Shown: positions 12,150 to 25,500, counted from the first letter of the stretch. The stretch: 64,000 nt of DNA from Boletus sp. NGJ (GCA_019096195.1 JAGTXK010000196.1:186001-250000), one strand, 5' to 3'. The notes: generated by a model not told the origin, from the letters alone. Numbers and translations: made by a program.

Positions 12150-15030
12150 TTCATCTCCAAGTTGGAGCGTATGCAACACACGGAGACACTTGCCAATACA
12201 CGTCATGCTGCATACTATAGCAGCGAGCGCGAGGTATTCCGGAAGTGACGCGGTTTAAGTTCGGGTGGTTCATGCATTCATCCCCCATCCTGGACATTTA
12301 TCTTGAGCATGAACGAAAGCCTGTTCAAGAGCATCCTGGAATCACAGGTGGTTGTGTGCGGCACGTCACGAGTGACTGGGTCTGATACAGATTGTACGCT
12401 CGTCGTGAACGGAGTCTTGCAGCCGAGATAGATATGACGAGCACTCGCATGTCCGTTTTGCTAATGGAGACGGTTCACCTGGTCATCGCAAGACTCGCAA
12501 CAAGGTCCGAGGATTCAGGAAGAATAAGCGCCAAAGACACGAGACGCCTGCAACCCATATTGAGAATCAGGAAACGTGTTGAATCTTTGATACAGCAACT
12601 TTGCGCACCACGAGCAAATCGAGACGCCTTGTTCTCTCACTTTTTGAACCTCACGACTGTGTACCATCGGTGAGGATGTCGTCGACAAACACCAGTGCGT
12701 AGCAGGTTCGAGGACTGATTGCATTGTTTGTTGACAATTCAGTCAGACCCAACCATTGAGCTTGAAACGGGTCGCTCTAGTAATATATGGGCAGTCACGT
12801 TCCACCCTGACGGAAAGCATCTTTTCGGCGGGAATAGCTATGGGATCCAGCGATGGCGACTTGAAGGCGGTCAAGAGACGGGGGAGCAAACCGGAAATGA
12901 ACTTCAATGCCATTTCCGTGTCGCGGGATCACAAGTGGGTGGTGTGTGGGACTGAGGCGGGTGCAAGCGTCTGGGACGCGGAGATCCAGGAGAAGGTCAC
13001 TGAAGTGGAGGGTGGAAACTGGGTGTATGCAGTTGATGTCTCCCCAGACTCCACCAGGTTTGCCACTGGAACTCACAAAGAAGTGAACATCTGGAACATT
13101 ACAAGCAGGGAGAGACTCGTTGGCCCACTACGACATGACAATTGGATCAGGGGGATGAAGTTCTCCCCGAGTCACGGCGAGCAGATCGCCACTTCCTGCA
13201 GCAGAGGTTCTATCCGTATCTTTGACAGCCACAACGGTGACGAGCTCATCACCATCACGACTATCACAGCTTCAGTGTACCCAAGCACTCCCCTGGCGTG
13301 GTCAAACGATGGGAAACAAATCTTCACCGTGTCTGAGAACGAAGAATCAACTCATTCGATGTCTCCACAGGGTTGCAGCTCGCTGAATCACCTGTCGATG
13401 TCGAATCTATTGCTCTAGCTGCCAACGGAACATTCATTGCTACCTACAGATCACGTTCAATCATCGTTCATAGATTCAACAACACTCTCTCGCATTGACC
13501 CCATCATCGAGGACGAGCAGAAGACATACGCTCGATTGCCCTTTCCCCAGATAGTCGCTCTCTCGCATCTGGACGACGGGAAGAGAAATCATTGTGCGTA
13601 ACCTTGGCGGTATTCTCCCGGATGTACTATGGTCCTTTCCATGTAAGCATTTGTTCATTGGCATCTCGGATCAGCCACATTCCGTCTCCACTTTGACACA
13701 TTGCGTCAGGCATCTACGGGGCAACCTTCGACCTCGGGTGGACAAGACAACAAGCCACTCGACTCTACCACGGTAGAATTTTCCCGTTCCATGCCAAAAC
13801 GAGTTGCGCTGACTTCCTCATCATGCACGCAAATCAGGAGGAACCTGGAAAACCCAGTTCAGTCTCTGAGACCCGCAGCAACGACGGTGATGGTGGTCTC
13901 CTCGAGGTACCACTTGTTCATTTTTCCCTCGAAGCGAATCCTCACAATGGCATAGGTCGTGGAGCCATCGAATGTGCCCGCTCCTCAGTTCGACTATGAC
14001 GATGTTGATGTTGGTGATCATTACATTTTTTTCTTTTCCCTGTGTTGACCCTGTTGGAGTCACTCTCACTAGCATCCTCTATCAATTCTCGTGAGGACGA
14101 GGTACCGCCACTTGGCCCATCCCACACTGTACCACAATCATCAGATACCCCACCGGTGACCTCCCCCACAGAGGTACATCCAGAGGGACACCATAACACT
14201 GTCAAGTCATCTCAAGGCCTCCGAATGTTTAAAAGATGGTTCCAGACAAACATCAGGAGGAGTAAGAAGGACCCGGGTTTGCATACGCCCCATGGACGTT
14301 CTGGAAAATCGCGTCGGCCTGCTGCTGCTGATCGTCGATCTTCTTCCCAGTCAGCAGAAAGGGTGGATGTGGATGTCACCAATGAGGGGATTTCGCACAT
14401 GGCTGCAACTCGACGTGTACCAGTGAGTCCTTTATAAACGATCCGATGCAGTGTGTCTAACATATCATCTTAGCGAGCGGTTGCGAAGCCCGTTGTAAAA
14501 CGACAAGTTGGTTGTTTCTCGAGACTATGTGCAGGAACTCATCAAACATTCCAGCCTAAATCGGCTGCCAAGGCTGCTGGTCCCAAACATCGGAATAAAA
14601 ATACATCTAATAGTGGAAAACTTCCCGCAGGTGCGACGGAAGCAGGCGCAGTGCGTCGTTTGCTGGTTATTAGGAACCACACTCATACATACCATATTTT
14701 CTATTAGGCCCTACAGGTAAACGATCTACCCCCACCCACTACCGGGACGGTGCGTGTAACGGTGCGTGTCGTTCCTTCCAGTTACTTATTGGACTGATAC
14801 TGGATGACATCAGCGAGAGTCAGACAAGGCTATCCTTTCGATCGCGTTACCCGGGTGGATGTGTTTTGGTTCAAGTAGTACCGGAGATGGAACGCATTGA
14901 TCCAGGTGATTCGATGCAACACGTGTATGTACCGTTTCGAATCCTTCCATCCATGATCGAGCTCGCTGGGATATTCACTTCACGCTCATGAGAAAGTCTA
15001 AATGTACGCGAACTTCGCTAAGGTTTGGGG
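12150..15030 (+). repeat. tandem duplication, unit 2
   Basis: Second direct copy of the 8920-11880 unit, separated from it by about 270 bp. It starts with the block around 12160-12330 (upstream region) and ends with 'atgatcgagctcgctggga' at about 14952 and the adjoining 'gagaaagtctaaatgtacg'. The gene inside is decayed. Confidence 0.8.
12676..14950 (+). pseudogene. WD40-repeat gene, copy 2, decayed
   Basis: Begins MSSTNTSA at 12676 with an intron ending at about 12743, then parallels copy 1: VTFHPDGKHLFGGNSYGIQR, MNFNAISVSRDHKWVVCG, VSPDSTRFATGTHKEVNIW, GSIRIFDSHNGDELITI and STPLAWSNDGKQIF. Compared with copy 1 the frame is lost at 12895-12897 (one extra A in a run before the MNFNAIS block) and again at about 13340-13350, where one base appears missing. 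Blade six and seven sequence survives only in scattered frames up to about 13615. The 3' exons (TGQPSTSGGQDNKPLDSTT, then SREDEVPPLGPSHTVPQSS, then FKRWFQTNIRRSKKDPG) are still recognisable. Two or more independent breaks against an intact paralogue point to a pseudogene, though base-calling error cannot be excluded for the homopolymer one. Confidence 0.72.
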
Positions 15031-15272
15031 CTCAACCCTCTGCGGTGTGCATCATATCATTGCCACGACATGGAAATTGAACGTGCGCATCGACTAAATG
15101 GCATCCTCCTGTCCTCCTGCGCATGGACGACCTCATTGAAACTGCCAGGCATGTCTTACTCATATGTATGTAAATAAATGCCGTTGTCGGCATCATTGCC
15201 ACATCTCCTTCAAGCTTGCATTCCGAACTCTGATTTTATCTATTACCTCGAGCATTTGTTCTTTTTACAGCC

Positions 15273-15477
15273 ATGGCGTCTCCCCTCACCCCCCAGAGAA
15301 AGTCAACCTTCCGTTCGCGTGTCGGAGGGGCACTAAGGCGGTCGTCCGTTGCGTTCAGCCTCCCAGGTTTGCCAAACAGTGGGGGTTTGGCCACACCTCC
15401 GCCACCTCAGGATGGTGATACTACATCCATTGCTGGGTCAGTTTCTGGTAAACTCGAACGGAAAGGTTCTAGCACAT
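15273..15477 (+). CDS. orphan first exon of an unidentified gene, cut by the inverted WD40 fragment
   Basis: ATG at 15273 opens MASPLTPQRKSTFRSRVGGA, then LRRSSVAFSLPGLPNSGG and TPPPPQDGDTTSIAGSVSGK, ending in LERKGS. This is a basic, Ser/Pro-rich N-terminus, the kind seen on long disordered basidiomycete proteins. At about 15478 homology switches abruptly to the inverted WD40 3' copy (its 'gtattgcatc' block), so the rest of the gene is missing here. No domain is present to tell its function. It may be a truncated host gene or a captured fragment. The upstream 240 bases hold no obvious gene and could be its old promoter. Confidence 0.5.
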
Positions 15478-16600
15478 GTATTGCATCATATCACCTGAAT
15501 CAATGTGTTCCATCTTCTCTACCTGACCGAAGACAACACATCTAGGTAGGAAACGTGATCGAAAAGGTAGCCTTGCCTGACTCTCGGTTGTGCTGATCTA
15601 ATATGAGTGTAACAATAGAAGTCTGACGAAAGCGAAAGTACGCGCACCGTGAGATGGACTCCCTCGGCGGGAGGACGAGATGCATCGTCCATTTGTTGCC
15701 CCTGATAGAAAATGAGCTGTGATGATATAATCCATAATAAGCATAATCCGACGCAGTGCGGGACGTTTTCCGCTATGAGAAGCATTTTTATTCCGATGTC
15801 TGAGACCAGTAGCTTTGGCAGTCGATTTAGGCTGTACTGTCTGATGAGTCCCTGTATATAAGCTCGAGGAACAATTAACCTGTCGTTTTACAACGGGCTT
15901 CGCAACCGCTCGGTAAGATGATGTATCAGAGAAACTGTATTGGATCATCAATCAAGGAGCACTCACTGGCTCACGCCGATTCGCAGCCATCTGCGAAGGT
16001 CCCTCATTCGTGGCATCCACTCCCGGTGACCGTGAACGAGATTGACGATCGGCAAGCTGACGGGACTTTCTGGAAAGTCGATCAGGCTCGTTTAAAGCCA
16101 GGTCCTTATTACCCTTCTCGACCTACGTCTGCAGCCACTTTCTAAACGTCGTAAGGCTCTGAGAGGACTTGACAGTGTCGTGATGTCCCTCTAGACGTGC
16201 CTCTGGAAGGGATGTGACCGGTAGGGAATCTGATGATTGTGCTGCGGCATGGGATGGGCCAAGTGACGGTACCTCGTCCTCACGAGAATTGACAGAGGAT
16301 GCTGGTGACGGTGTCTCCAACAGGGTCAACACGGAGAGAGAGAAAAATGTAATGATCACCAACCTCATCATAGTCGAACTGAGGAGTGGGCACACTCGAT
16401 GGTGCCTTGACCTATGCCATTGTGAAAACTCGCTTCGAGGGAGAAATGAACCAAGTGATACCTCGAGGAGATCACCATCGCCGTCGTTGCTGTGGGTCTC
16501 GGGGACCGAACTGGATTTCTCAGATTCTTCCGGTGTTGTGTCAGCTTTGTTGAGAGATGTAGATACGGTGCACCATCATGACTATGTGGACTCATATCAA
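15478..16600 (-). pseudogene. inverted part-copy of the WD40 gene (3' half only)
   Basis: On the minus strand this segment repeats the 3' exons of the WD40 gene in order. It begins with KNLRNPVRSPRPTATTAM at about 16560, followed by PASSVNSREDEVPSLGPSH, TTFRKWLQT, YRAVAKPVVKRQVNCSSSLY, KATGLRHRNKNASHSGKRP and GYLFDHVSYLDV at about 15545. It stops at the block corresponding to about 11720 of copy 1. None of the seven propeller blades is present. It lies head-to-tail inverted against copies 1 and 2, about 450 bp beyond the end of unit 2. With no start and no propeller it should be non-functional. Confidence 0.75.
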
Positions 16601-16707
16601 CCATCCACTCACAGCACTACTAGCAGTCCTAATTGAGCTTGTTAACTGTTAAGGAGGATTATGTGATCTCTTACGTAAGCACGCCGCACGACACGCGTGC
16701 AGGAGAA

Positions 16708-19082
16708 ATGAGTCTGTCAGAGCTCAACTCAATGTTGGACGCGGTACAGCGATATGTGCATGGACGGCGTCGGGGCCTCATCCAGTCCGCCGCATTTTTA
16801 TGTGGCTCCTACGCCCTCAGTGCCTATGTCAGCGAAAGACTGGAGGAAATAAATGACAAGATGCTCAGAACCAAGCTCGCCAGAGACAAGTGTGTCTTGT
16901 TCGTTCCTTAGCGTGTTCATCACCTCACGTTTGTTCGGGCGACAGTCTTCGACGCCGCTTCCAATCAACTCACGATGATGCCTGCTTCACAATAATAGCT
17001 CTCATACCCACCCTTGCTTCCCAGGTCCTTGAAGACATGGACGTCGAGGCTCTCACGAATGAACTGCAGTCCATTTCGCGTGCCTCCCGCTCTCGTACGC
17101 TTCACCCCTCGCAGAGTCAACAGCGCTCACAATCTGTGTCCGGATTAAGCTCGGTCTCCGATGTACATTCGGATGCCGGCTCTGTTTCCTGTTCCTCTTA
17201 TTCGGGATCCGGTTTTGACGGCGATCGCGCCTCAGCAACTTCTGGTAGTTGGATTGAACATATGTCAGCCTCTGAAGGCTCCATCGCTCGACCAGACGTC
17301 CATGCGCAGCTCTCAGACTCTATCACATCGACAAGCTCCTCACTCAGCCATAATGGACACAATATGGAAAATTCAGTGACTTCAACGAGCTTACGAACGA
17401 GGGGTCAACTATGGAATGAAGTCAAAATTCTCGGTGCGGCTGTCTTTGCTGATATATGCGTCCGGCTAACCCTTTTCAAGCACTGACGCGCACGCTGACT
17501 ACGTTGTATACGATCACGCTACTCTCTCTCCTCACAGCGGTTCAACTTAATCTCCTTGGTCGCAGCCGTTACATTGATTCCATCCGGGCTTCTGACCGTG
17601 CTGAGCGCTCACGTGATACAGTACCCGAGTTCTCGTTAACTGGAATCCTCGCTAGGGAGGCTGTAGCTAAGATCGTGGATGTAGAAGCAATCTGGCCCGC
17701 GTGGATTCTCGGCGAAAGTGAAGACGGTGATGAAGACGACCGGAAACCCAACACGATCCCTGAAGAAACGGAAATGCGCTTCCTCACGCTTTCCTGGTGG
17801 GTGTTACATGTAGGCTGGAAAGACGTTGCATCCAGGGTAAGGGGAAGTGTTGAGAGTGTGTTCAACGAGTAAGTAAATCATATTCTTTCGCAAGTGTACG
17901 TTTTGCGTATAGGGTATGCTTACTCATGGGATGCGAGTATATGCGTTGTATCTGGTGTTCTCTTTCCTTGGTGTCACACCTAACTGTCGCTTCCCACCCA
18001 CTAACCTTGTTGTACATGCTGACACCTTTTTATGACGGTTAGTGTGTCACTCAAAGCTAAACTCTCGCCCTCTGAACTACTTACGCTCATCATGGATGTA
18101 CGACGACGTGTGGAAATGGATGATACAGGAAACAAACTGGGTGCAAGGTAAGTGATTTAGCACCCCATCCAGAAACACTTTTGATGAATCGTTCCCCTAG
18201 GTTCCTATCATCCATCCTCCCACCGACACCTGAGACAACTGCCCATGTGCTCGCACACGGCGGTGCTTTCCCAATACTGAGAGAGAGCGAAATCCATGAT
18301 AGTATTGACAATCGTCTTGTGAAAAGTTCGTTCTGTCATCCAACTCGTTCCCTCTCAACACACGGCGACATCGAGCCAGCCATCCCTCCTTCAGAAACTC
18401 ACCTGGATGGGCTGACTCGCGCAACCGCAATCCCGATCGAGAGCCCAAAGCCCCGCCCTGACGCCTTCCCTACATCCCCATCTTCTCATACCCACGAATC
18501 GGATCTCAGCTCCCGTGCTTCGCAGTCGCCATCGAACTCCTCCGTGCCCCGTATCCACCCCGCACCATCCGTAGGCATATCCAACTCGCTCGCCACGTCA
18601 CGCGGTACGTTGGACGCAGACCCTGAGTTCGACGCGCTGCTCGCACAGACCCGTCGTTATTTATCAGGACCGGATTTCGCCCACGCGCTTGGTTGCGCGC
18701 TCGATCGCGCGACCGAGGTATTGATGGACGGCCTTCGTGCGCGCGTCTTTGTTGACAGCGCCAGCGCTGTGAATGTGCCAACTGCAGAAGAAGCGCAAGC
18801 ACAAGCGAGGACCACAGAGCTCGACGTGGGTGCTAATTCTGAGAAGGACGAAATAAAGATCCGCCTGGCTGGATTACTCCCCGGTCTCGCGAGGTGGTGT
18901 CAATTGGCGCTGAATGCGACGCCGAACGAGTTGGTCGATGTAAGGCAGATATCGATCTTATCTTGCGTTTATATGCTTACTATTTGAAATTTTTCTAGAA
19001 TATTATGGCAGTGAGGGAGGTCAACGCCTTGGAGGCCATTATCATATCAGACTACGAGGACCGTTTTCCTGCCGTTTCGTGA
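16708..19082 (+). CDS. PEX3: peroxin-3 (peroxisomal membrane biogenesis)
   Basis: Pex3 anchors in the peroxisomal and ER membrane and docks the Pex19 chaperone to insert peroxisomal membrane proteins. ATG at 16708 gives MSLSELNSMLDAVQRYV; the ATG at 16732 (MLDAVQRYVHGRRRGLI) may be the true start because the family begins with this arginine-rich stretch and the helix AAFLCGSYALSAYV. After a short intron ending at about 16951 comes the hallmark LRRRFQSTHDDACFTIIALI followed by PTLASQVLEDMDVE. A Ser-rich insert follows, then QLWNEVKIL, an intron, and TRTLTTLYTITLLSLLTAVQ, the second hallmark. Later exons: VSLKAKLSPSELLTLIMDVR, FLSSILPPTPETTAHVL, PEFDALLAQTRRYLSG, and the last exon NIMAVREVNALEAIIISDYE with stop at 19080-19082. 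All exon junctions tested are in phase; the gene looks intact. Confidence 0.92.
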
Positions 19083-19399
19083 CCATGGTATTGAGTTATA
19101 GCTGATGTGAAGCTTGAAACCAAAAATGCCATTTTCTGCTCAGCGATGATGCATGCTGAAATGAATGCGAGAGTTCGATTCGACGTTGATGGGCATTTAC
19201 AGCCTATGTGAACCCGATCCCGATATTCACCGATGCCGGTGGACATGTCCGCTAGCCTGGTTGGCAGATACGGAATGGCCAACTCACTCTTTCAAGTAGG
19301 TTAACTGACCGCATATAGTGTGCAACCATCGACTAGGATTTCATTAGCGCTTCCTTCAGAGGGCACAATCCGAGTTTATCTAGAAACACGGCGGCAACC

Positions 19400-21196
19400 T
19401 CACACCCGGGCATCTGTTAAGACGGAGTAGCGGTGGGGCACAGGGACCCCATTAGACTTAGACAGCGCTTCCTCCAACGCCATCGTCCCGATCGTCGTCG
19501 ACCCACCTACCCGTTCCACTTCCAACGATAAGCCAAACCCAGTGTCGATGTCACGATCGCAACGACCTTGCGTGTCGAGCGCGTACAGTTCCCGTACGTT
19601 CATGACGAACCGCGGGGTGAGGTGTATAGGGGAATGTTGATGGCAGCCTGAGCACTTGTGTGACCCATCCCAGGGGAATAACGCACAGCATACCGAGCAT
19701 GTTGACGAGAGTATAAAAGACGGTGCTGATCACGGGGAGTGTCGTTGAGTGAGTCGATCCATTTTCCTTCCTTTATTTTTGTTACGCCGACAGATGAGGG
19801 AAGGGGACGTACATGAGGAAGCATAGGAGACCGTCTCCGACGAGCAGACTCATGTATCTGTTCAACCGCCACTTCCGCGTTGACCGATACACCTGGAACG
19901 ACTGCCTCATAAGCTGGGCTATCACCATGATGCACATGACAGCAGCAAGGATGAATCGGACGATCGTGGACGCGTTGTACATTGTCTGTGCGCTGGCAAT
20001 GAGTCTACAAACCGTGATGTCGAGCAGTTGCATGACCGACACTTTGAGGGACAGAGAATTTTCGTGAAAGAACTGTGTAGATCGGTCGAACTTGTTCGAT
20101 ACGTACCTGTGGCATAGTTTGGATCGCTGTAGATGCTGCTGCTGACGAAGAGAATGACGAGCTCCGCGATGTACATCACAATAAGCACACCGAAGATGAT
20201 CCTTGATCAATTGTACATCGCATACACACGGAGGATCATCGCCACTCCAATTATAATGATCATCATACCTTCTCAAGGTGATCATGGATCACATGGAAAC
20301 GCTCATCCATCAAACTGCTCAAACGCTCAACAATCAGACTGTGTCAATACTTGGGGGTTCTCAACTTGTCAACCTGATCACTTACGTCTAGTGTTGTTTG
20401 CATTGTTAGTAGCGTTCGTGTGAGTGATCAGCGAGATACCGTGGAATAACACCGTACCTTTGCCAGGGCAGGTATGAAAGTACTGGAAACTTCGTATGCG
20501 CTTTGTCAGTTTAATCAACTACAATTCGAAATCGTCAACATACAGAGCGCCGCAGTGCTTGGGAACGATTTCAAAGTCAACACCTGACACGTGTTTCAGC
20601 ACGTATTAACTTGCATCATGGAAAGATAGCCCCTGGACCCATAACGGATCTACAGCGAAAGTAAACGTCAAATATACGCGGGCATCGCAGACGGGAGGAA
20701 TATACACATGTAGAGAGCACATGTCTAGCAAAGGGCGCAGCGCCCTATAGGACAATAAACACGAAAAAAAAAATACGCGGGCGAAACAAACGGTATGCAT
20801 GATACTCACGGGAAGAAATAGCGTGGACACCCAGGTCCAGGGTCTTCTCTGTGATAGGTATCATACATAACGCGCTCGCTTGTTAAAGACGTCCACTACT
20901 GACCCAGATGTAAGTTATCCACGAAACTTGTCAGCTGGGAGAAACCATTTTTAAAGACTAAGCGCTAGCACGCTACCTCTTTCGAAAACGTGAGGCCTAG
21001 AGAGGTGGAGGTGAGTTCCGTATAACGGAACGAAAATTGAAGTGGTTGGCTTACGGTAATCATAACTGCGATGACAATCGCGACTACAACGGTCAATGTT
21101 GATGAGATTCCAATCGATCGCAAGTGTAAACGACCAACAGGAGCCATAGTCATTCGTTTGTAGCTGTGCCAAGGTCGACTGCAAATCAGACGACAT
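19400..21196 (-). CDS. multi-pass membrane protein, basidiomycete DUF6533/6534-like, frame disturbed
   Basis: Pieces of a typical seven-helix Agaricomycete membrane protein appear in order on the minus strand: start MSSDLQSTLAQLQTNDYG at 21196, helix STLTVVVAIVIAVMIT, helix IIFGVLIVMYIAELVILFVS with SSSIYSDPNYATG, helix IVRFILAAVMCIMVIAQLM, VYRSTRKWRLNRYMSLLVGD, helix VISTVFYTLVNMLGMLCVI, INIPLYTSPR, and the tail MNVRELYALDTQGRCDRDID ending at 19400. The family name is from resemblance only. Some steps do not join in one frame without losing a base, for example between the SPR block and VMNVREL near 19610, where one extra C or G sits in 'ccccgcgg'. Exons between about 20280 and 20960 are hard to assign. 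It could be a decayed gene or an intact one with base-calling errors. Confidence 0.55.
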
Positions 21197-22587
21197 GATC
21201 TCGAGCCTGAGAGCTTGAACAGGATGGCAAACTACGATGGGGCGGTAACTGCGGCGTTAAAGAGCAAAAAAAGAAGGCAGGTGGAGTGCGAACGAAAGTT
21301 TGATTGACCCCGTGCGGTGCTGTGCGGATGCATGATCAATTCTATCCAAGTCATCGAAGACCAGATAGTTGAAACCTCTTACGGGAGCATTAGATAGCAG
21401 AAGAACCCACACGAACTTGGCATTTTTGGTGGCCGTCGTGGACCTGGTGCAACGCACACCTTTCGGCTTTCCTCTGAATCCAGTTTCGTGTGTACTTGAG
21501 TGGAAGTAAACTATATTAGCCATAAAAGCTCGCACCAGACCTGAATGTGTCAGTCATAAGGCGCTTTGCAACGCGCATCACCAAGTTACGATCTCCTGCT
21601 GAAATGATATGGAGTACGATACCCCAGCACTGAACTAGTGTGGATAGAATTGCTGATGATCAAAGTTGAGCCAGACACCAAGAGATACCGATTGCGTTAC
21701 CTGGGTTGGCACAGAGATCGAGGCGTCGTGCGACGCTATGATGATTGGTACTAAACACCGTGACACAGTAGGAGAAAAAACATTGGACTCACATCAAATG
21801 TCGTCGATAAAACGTCGACTACAGAGGACGACTTGAGATTGGTGTGGGAGTGGATTCTTCTGGCAATGGGAACGCTGGAGCATGATTATCCGATCCTGCC
21901 TTGACACGGTACCTTCAACCCTATACCAACAGGTAAAAGAGTGACGATTCATAGGCTGCGAAGTCAGGAACGCTCGTCCCTGAGTAGTCTATGTTTGGTG
22001 AACCACACGCGTACGTTCCTGGTCACACCCACGCAATTGTGCAGCACTGCGGCTACGGCTAAAGGGGGCCGATTCTAATGATCGAGTTCAGTCGTTCTCT
22101 GTTCGAACGTGCCTAGACCTTTTTGGTTGGAATCCCTTGCCAGTGGAATTGGCACCTAGTACGGATTCAATGTTAAGGCTGGGGTAGTGCCGTGGGAAAG
22201 CATGTCTCCTGGACAAGGAAATGATTATCACGTCCTGCTCGAGCGGTTTCCAAGTTTCCCTTCCATTAGCTTCTGTGTCCAATCTTGAGACAGGAACGAG
22301 TCGAACGGCGCACCAGCTTGATAATTATTGATCTAGTCAATTTCCTAATGAAGGACTTGTGAAACGATTGTTTGTCCATTGTTGTCCAAAAGCTTCGTAC
22401 CTGTTAGTACAGTATATTACATAATCGCATATCTTATTGTCTTTACACGTGGGGTGGACAATAACGCGGCTGTCAATTCGCAGAGAACAAAAGTGAGCAC
22501 TGTAATCATGCCACAGGATAATTTCTCTCTCCTCCTCTCTCCATCCACTGCAGCGTCAAGCGTTGCGCGTCGTCGTCCGCGACAGCG
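21197..22587. promoter_or_regulatory. intergenic, shared upstream region of two divergent genes
   Basis: About 1.4 kb between the minus-strand membrane-protein gene (start 21196) and the plus-strand ABC transporter (start 22588). No coding frame of recognisable content. It must hold both promoters; no individual site can be supported. Confidence 0.4.
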
Positions 22588-25500
22588 ATGAACAACCACG
22601 ACCCACCCAATCCAGAGCTAGAGCTGTCAGTGCGAACATCGACCCTCTCTTCCGTTGATATCAAGCAACATGACTCGGATGTTGCCCCCTCCTCCCCGAC
22701 TGCTTCTGTCCACGACTTTCCGCCTCCCCCGCCACCCGCACCAACGTTTGAGCTGCTCTTCTCGTTCCTCACCCCGAGACGAAAACTTGTGCTGCTCATA
22801 CCCGCCATCGCATCGTCCGTCGCAGCGGGTGGCATCGCTCCTTTCATGACATACGTCATCGGCCAGTCTTTCAACACATTTGCCGCCTTCCCCCTCACTC
22901 CGAATCCATCCCAAGCAGCAAAGGATGCCCTCCTCCGTGGCGTCGGGTTCGTTGCATTGGAGCTTGTCGCGCTCGGTGTTGGCGCCCTCGTCATGAGCAG
23001 CGTCACAAGTAGCCTATGGATATGGACCGGCGAATGGAATGTCATCGAGTTGAGAAGAAAAGTTTATGACGCAGTCGTGCACAAGCAAATGGAATGGTTC
23101 GATAGACAGATGGGAAGCGATAATCCCACCAACGTGCAAAACATGGGTGGCGAAAGTGCTCCCGTCGGCGCTGGCGGCCTCATGGCCAGGTTTGCTAGGT
23201 AAGCTCCTTTGTGTCTCGATGTTGCCCACTGTACTCAGTCACTTGACAGGGAAACCGACGATGTACGCGCCGCGTCATCCCTCGCAGCTGGCCAACTTAT
23301 TCAATATTTAACTACAACATTAACGGCTCTTGTACTCGCATTCATCTGGTCTCCTCTCTTGACCCTTGTCATCCTCTCCGCTGTACCCTTTCTTATCCTC
23401 ATTCAGGGTTTCTCTCAAGCTTCTGCATCACCTCGTATCGCACAAGAAAGAACGCTCGTCGCTCGTGCAGCTTCCCTTGTCTCCCGAGTCGTATCAAATA
23501 TTGGCGCGGTCAAAGCAGCGAATGCAGCTTCCTACGAACACACTCTTCTTACACGTGTGGCGGTCGCTGTTCAATCACTCGGCGTCATCTGGGGTGTCAC
23601 AGCTGGTACAAGTCAGTTTGTCACAATGGCCATGTTTGTCCAGGGGTTCTGGTATGGAGCGCACCTGGTGCTCCAGGACAAGATTCAACCCGGTTACGTC
23701 ATGAGTGTCTTCTGGGCGTGTTTGATCGCGACCAGTAACCTGCAGATGATGGTTCCACTTTTGGTCGTTTTGGCCAAGGGCAAGGCAGCAGCTGCGGAAC
23801 TTGCAGCAGTAATTTCGAACTCTGAACAAGTCCCGGCCGCACTCGTTGTCGCTAAACACCGCAAGGCGCAACGTCTTCGCCGGATTACGCCCCGTAGCTT
23901 CGCCGGTGATTTCATGCTTACCAACCTCACCTTTTCCTACCCTACTCGCCCAACCGTGCCTGTTCTACGCGATGTGGACATGTTCCTTCCTTCCCGTGAA
24001 ACGACATTTATCGTCGGTCCTTCTGGATGTGGTAAATCCACAATCGGATCCATTCTGCTCGGCCACTATACCCCAGCCCTCGACGGGGGTGAGGTGCTCC
24101 TCGATGAACAAGAATTGCGATATCTCGATTCAACTTGGGTCCGAAGACACGTCGCCGGCGTCACACAAGGTTCTGCTGGCGTTGGTGCACAAGTTTTTAG
24201 GGGTTCTATCCACTGGAACATTGCCCTCGGAGCTGTCGGAAGTGGAAGACCCGTCCAAGAAGTGACCCGTGCGGAGGTCGAAGAAGCGTGTCAACTTGCG
24301 ATGTTGGAGGCGTGGGTCTTGGGGCTTGAGGCAGGATACGAGACCATCCTAGCTGGGAGCGGGGAGAATAGCGATGCCGAAGGTGGTGTCGTGTTGAGCG
24401 GGGGTATGAGGCAACGATTGGCACTCGCGAGAGCGAGGATCCGGGATCCTGAAGTCCTGATTCTTGGTGGGTTTCCGTGTACCTCACGATGGGTGACCAC
24501 TTGCTCACGATATATGCGTATAGACGAGTCGACGTCGGCGTTGGACCCTCTCACCCGCCATCTGACGACCGCAGCCATCCGAGCGTGGCGTTCACGCGTG
24601 AAGAAGACAACGATTATTATTACACACGACCTCATGAGTATCAACCCGGGCGACTTTGTGTACGTTATGCGAGAGGGCTGCGTTGCCGAGCAAGGGTTCC
24701 GCGCGGATTTGGAGAAGATCGATGGGGAGTGGCACAACATGTTGCGTCAAGGTGGCTCTTCCGACAGCGATAACGAGTCAGTTGCACACCCGCCCGTATA
24801 TGAAGATGTCGCAGAGATCCTCGCTTCCCAAGAGGAAGAAGCGCGGGACACTCAACAGGCAAAGGACAAGCACTATAGCCTCGCCCCCACTCTCAGTGGT
24901 GTACGCCCTGTCACAACGGCAATCGGAGGTTGGATGTTCGATGTCGTCGCTGAGCTAACGAAGACGGCAAATGGCAACGTCCAGAATGAGGTTCCCCCAC
25001 TCCCTACTACTCTTCCTGTTGTCCTGAATCACGTGGCCGAGTTCGAAGGTGGTGCTTCTGGGAGACCCAGGAGACCTTCGAGCATGTCGATCGTAGTCTC
25101 CTCGCTCACCGTCCCATCACGTGTCTACAGTGGTCACCGGACAAGTTTGCAGTTCACACCTATCTCGCCTTCATCCACTTCCCCCTTCGATTCGGTTGCT
25201 CCACCTCAACCGATGGTGGAAGACGATGAAGAGTTTGAAAGCCAGAAAATCAGCTTAAAACGGAGCGCGGAACAGGCTGCTGGAAAACGTGAGAAGCGTA
25301 CGAGGAGGGCACCCGACGCCGTGCAAGTCGCCGAGATTTCTCAGGCATCCCAGTTTGACTCGACAACCTCGGCCTCCGAACCCCTTCCCGCACGCGGTCT
25401 AATCTCAACGCTGCGTCTCATATACCCAACGATACCCAACAAACATCTTCTCGTTATAGGTCTTGTCGCATGCCTACTGAGCGGTGCTATGACGCCCATC

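Noticed and set aside
12392-12673. Independent small gene before WD40 copy 2
   Set aside because: It is the duplicated upstream region of unit 2 and parallels non-coding sequence before copy 1.
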